Assembly: GCA_011390695.1 (NCBI GenBank)
Contig: JAABRW010000456.1
Coordinates: 1-8,345 of the forward strand
Direction: 5' to 3'
DNA from: Desulfotignum sp.
GTDB taxonomy: Bacteria; Desulfobacterota; Desulfobacteria; Desulfobacterales; Desulfobacteraceae
DNA length: 8,345 nucleotides
The notes under the pieces are model-generated. The model was given only the letters and a program-made list of their open reading frames with translations, did no database searches and was not told the origin of the DNA. Of the stretch, positions 6,570-8,345 are shown one piece after another. Position 1 is the first letter of the stretch. The number at the start of each line of letters is the position of its first letter. The translations under genes and the position numbers were made by a program.

Positions 6570-6606
6570 AAAAACCCCTGGTCAGATCCGACCGGATCTG
6601 GTCAGG
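6570..6606 (-). terminator. Rho-independent terminator after the GT4 gene
   Basis: On the minus strand CCTG-AC-CAGATCCG pairs with CGGATCTG-AC-CAGG: 8 paired bases, a 2x2 internal loop and 4 more pairs around a GT centre. GG and T5 (6574-6570) follow. The GT4 stop codon (6604-6602) lies inside the outer stem. On the plus strand the hairpin has no T-tract, so it acts for the HlyD-GT4 unit only. It separates that unit from the CAP-like gene. Confidence 0.82.
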
Positions 6607-7714
6607 ACCGCAACAGGGCGTTATACTCTGCCAGGTATTTGTCCCCCTGGACTGCAGGAGAAAAATGGGCCGCATAATGGATCCTGGCATTGCAGGAAAA
6701 CCGGTCCTGCAGGGCTTTGTCGGTAAAAAGGGTGTTCATGGCACCTGCCAGGGACCGGCTGCAGCCGGGTTTCACCACAAGGCCGGTATACCCGTGGCGG
6801 TTCACCACGCTGGTGCCGGTGCCCAGGTGGGTGGAAATCAGGGGCCTGGCAAAATACAGCCCTTCCAGCAGGATCTGGCCGAACGCCTCGGCCGGGGTGA
6901 TGGAGGGCAGCACCACCATGGCAGCGTTCTGGATCAGCCACTTGAGGTTGCGGTCACTTTGAAACCCCAGCAGCCGGACATGGGTGAGATGTTCTTTTTT
7001 GATCCTGGCATCCAGTGCTTCATACAGCGGGCCTTTGCCGGCAATAAGGATCTCATGGTCCACTTTTTTTGCGGCATCCAGCAGGATATCCAGGCCCTTG
7101 TACCAGCGCAGCACCCCCACAAACAGGGCAAACGGTTTTTTCCCCGCCCATGCGGTCAGGCCGGGATCCGGCGGCCCCAGGCCGGCAAACCGCTGTTCAT
7201 CCATGAACAAGGGGATCTCTCGGGTCTTGTGTGCAAAAGGCGCCAGGTACGGGGTGTTGTCAAACAGGGCCCGGGAGGTGACGCAGATGCGGTCCATTTT
7301 TTTGAGAAACTGTTTCACCAGAGGCAGGTAGAGCATTTTCAGGGGCAGCACCCTGTGGATGTCGCAGTGATAGGTCACCAGGGCCGGGGTTTTTCTGTGG
7401 CAGGCCAACGACAGGATCTCTGCTGAGGGCCAGGGAAAATGAAAATGCAGCAGGTCGGTGTTTCGGCAGATGCCGGGAAATGCCCGGGCAAAAGAGATGG
7501 AAAACGGGTTTGAAAAATAATCCCAGGTTTTTTTGTAAAACCGGGCGGTGACCCCCTCCGGTGATGTCACAGTATAACCTGCGGGGCCCACACAGACCAC
7601 CTGCACGGAAAATCCCCTGGCAGCAGCATATACAGCGCACTGGCGGACAGCCTCTTCCAGACCCCCGGCGGTTTCAGGAAAATAGGTCTTGAACACATGG
7701 GTGATCTGCGGCAT
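6602..7714 (-). CDS. Family 4 glycosyltransferase (GT-B fold)
   Basis: This is a 370-residue retaining glycosyltransferase of normal length, probably peripheral on the cytoplasmic face of the inner membrane and building an exopolysaccharide, O-antigen or glycolipid. The N-terminal domain opens with HVFKTYFPETAGGLEEAV (6-23); its double Gly loop meets the acceptor and donor phosphate. The C-terminal domain carries FVGVLRWYKGLDILLDA (198-214), IAGKGPL (224-230) and the EX7E motif (Glu276 to Glu284 in PAEAFGQILLEG) that binds the nucleotide sugar, followed by GYTGLVV. Donor and acceptor cannot be read from sequence. GGGAG, inside the last codons of the HlyD gene, is about 8 bases before the ATG and the genes are 4 bases apart, so they are cotranscribed. 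The stop is inside the terminator stem. Confidence 0.93.
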   Translation of the reverse strand: MPQITHVFKTYFPETAGGLEEAVRQCAVYAAARGFSVQVVCVGPAGYTVTSPEGVTARFYKKTWDYFSNPFSISFARAFPGICRNTDLLHFHFPWPSAEILSLACHRKTPALVTYHCDIHRVLPLKMLYLPLVKQFLKKMDRICVTSRALFDNTPYLAPFAHKTREIPLFMDEQRFAGLGPPDPGLTAWAGKKPFALFVGVLRWYKGLDILLDAAKKVDHEILIAGKGPLYEALDARIKKEHLTHVRLLGFQSDRNLKWLIQNAAMVVLPSITPAEAFGQILLEGLYFARPLISTHLGTGTSVVNRHGYTGLVVKPGCSRSLAGAMNTLFTDKALQDRFSCNARIHYAAHFSPAVQGDKYLAEYNALLRS

Positions 7715-7718
7715 GTAC

Positions 7719-8345
7719 TTACTCCCGCATGGCGGTATCGATGTTTTTGAGCAGCGGTCCCAGCAGGTAGGAGATCACGGTGCGCGCGTCCGTGGTGATA
7801 TAGCAGGTCACGGGCATACCCGGGGTCAGGTAAGCCCCCTTGGCTGCAAGATCTGCCATGTCCACCTGTACCTGGGTTTCATAATAGGGCTGCGTCCGCT
7901 GGGGGTTTTCCACCTCCACCAGGTCCGGGGATACATAGGTGACCCGGCCCCTGACAGGGGGAGTGTTTTTCCTCTGAAATGCCGCCAGCTGCACCTTGGT
8001 GTCCTGGCCCTCTTTCACGCTGGTGATATCCTGGGGCCGGACCCGTGCCTCCACAATAAGTATTGAGTTTTCCGGCACGATTTCCAACAGGTTCATCCTG
8101 GGGGGAATCACGCCGCTGTCTTCGGAATGAACCTCCATGTTGATCACCACCCCGGAGATGGGGGCCCGGATCTTGAGGCGTTCACTGGCATCCAGCTGGG
8201 GCTTGATCTGCTCCTCCAGCTCGAAAATGGTGTCTGTCACCTCCCCGAGCATGGACACGGATGTTTCCCTGTACTGGTTTTCAATGTCCAGGATCTGGAG
8301 CCTGCGTTCCTGGATCATCTGGTGGAACTGGGCGATCTCCTGGTT
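7719..8345 (-). CDS. HlyD-family type I secretion membrane fusion protein, partial (C-terminal part)
   Basis: Only the last 208 residues are in the window; the frame is open to base 8345 (NQEIAQFHQ precedes the first in-window Met at 8318), so the N-terminal helix and the first half of the periplasmic hairpin lie off-window. Full family members run about 430-480 residues. The visible part shows the returning coiled coil (IQERRLQILDIENQYRE to about 65), the second half-lipoyl motif ERLKIRAPISGVV, a beta-barrel domain (ILIVEARVRPQDI) and the C-terminal signature GMPVTCYITTDARTVISYLL followed by PLLKNIDTAMRE, which is diagnostic for the HlyD/PrtE type that joins an inner-membrane ABC exporter to TolC. 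The ABC transporter is expected upstream, beyond 8345. The GT4 gene 4 bases downstream suggests a locus for secretion plus glycan assembly. Confidence 0.93.
   Translation of the reverse strand, partial: NQEIAQFHQMIQERRLQILDIENQYRETSVSMLGEVTDTIFELEEQIKPQLDASERLKIRAPISGVVINMEVHSEDSGVIPPRMNLLEIVPENSILIVEARVRPQDITSVKEGQDTKVQLAAFQRKNTPPVRGRVTYVSPDLVEVENPQRTQPYYETQVQVDMADLAAKGAYLTPGMPVTCYITTDARTVISYLLGPLLKNIDTAMRE

Noticed and set aside
6038..7426. A 462-codon open frame on the plus strand
   Set aside because: It lies antisense to GT4 and the CAP-like gene, both of which have clear family features; its protein is rich in Gly, Gln and His with no domain, as expected from the reverse of GC-rich codons.
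1..8345. CRISPR array, tRNA or rRNA genes, phage genes, toxin-antitoxin pair
   Set aside because: No regularly spaced repeats, cloverleaf, rRNA-like stretch or matching small gene pair was seen on either strand.

Overview
The window is a stretch of a Gram-negative bacterial chromosome in which every recognisable protein gene lies on the minus strand. It reads right to left as a surface or exopolysaccharide and glycan-modification locus. The gene styles, high-GC flanking codon use and typical gene companions (HlyD adaptor, GT4, GtrA, polyprenol-phosphate glycosyltransferase, Gmd) would fit a deltaproteobacterial sulfate reducer (Desulfobacter/Desulfotignum type). That taxonomic call is only a guess from general appearance.

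Layout in transcription order. (1) 8345-7719: the C-terminal half of a HlyD-type type I secretion adaptor, cut by the window edge. (2) 7714-6602: a family 4 glycosyltransferase, 4 nt behind the adaptor and certainly cotranscribed with it. A strong intrinsic terminator at 6606-6570, which swallows the GT4 stop codon, closes this unit. (3) 6496-5156: a Sec-exported protein with two degenerate CAP/SCP-like repeats and a C-terminal SdrD B-like domain carrying an EF-hand-like loop. (4) 5042-1350: a compact module of GT-C-like polytopic membrane protein, polyprenol-phosphate GT2, GtrA-type flippase and SAM methyltransferase, with overlapping or near-touching genes and lower GC than the flanks. (5) 1241-243: a GDP-mannose 4,6-dehydratase homologue with two altered catalytic positions, preceded by a possible promoter of its own. 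(6) 261-1: on the plus strand, the end of what looks like an IS200/IS605 (TnpB-type) element with an omega-RNA-like series of hairpins. It abuts gmd and supplies its last codons and stop.

How the parts may work together: Gmd would make GDP-4-keto-6-deoxymannose for deoxysugars. The GT2 would load a sugar on undecaprenyl phosphate, GtrA would flip it, and the GT-C protein would transfer it to a periplasmic or surface acceptor, as in gtr glycan-modification systems. GT4 builds glycans on the cytoplasmic side. HlyD exports a protein through a type I system encoded off-window. No complete, clearly novel defence or mobile system is visible. The points most worth a second look are the IS end fused to gmd, the altered Gmd catalytic residues, and the double CAP-like secreted protein.
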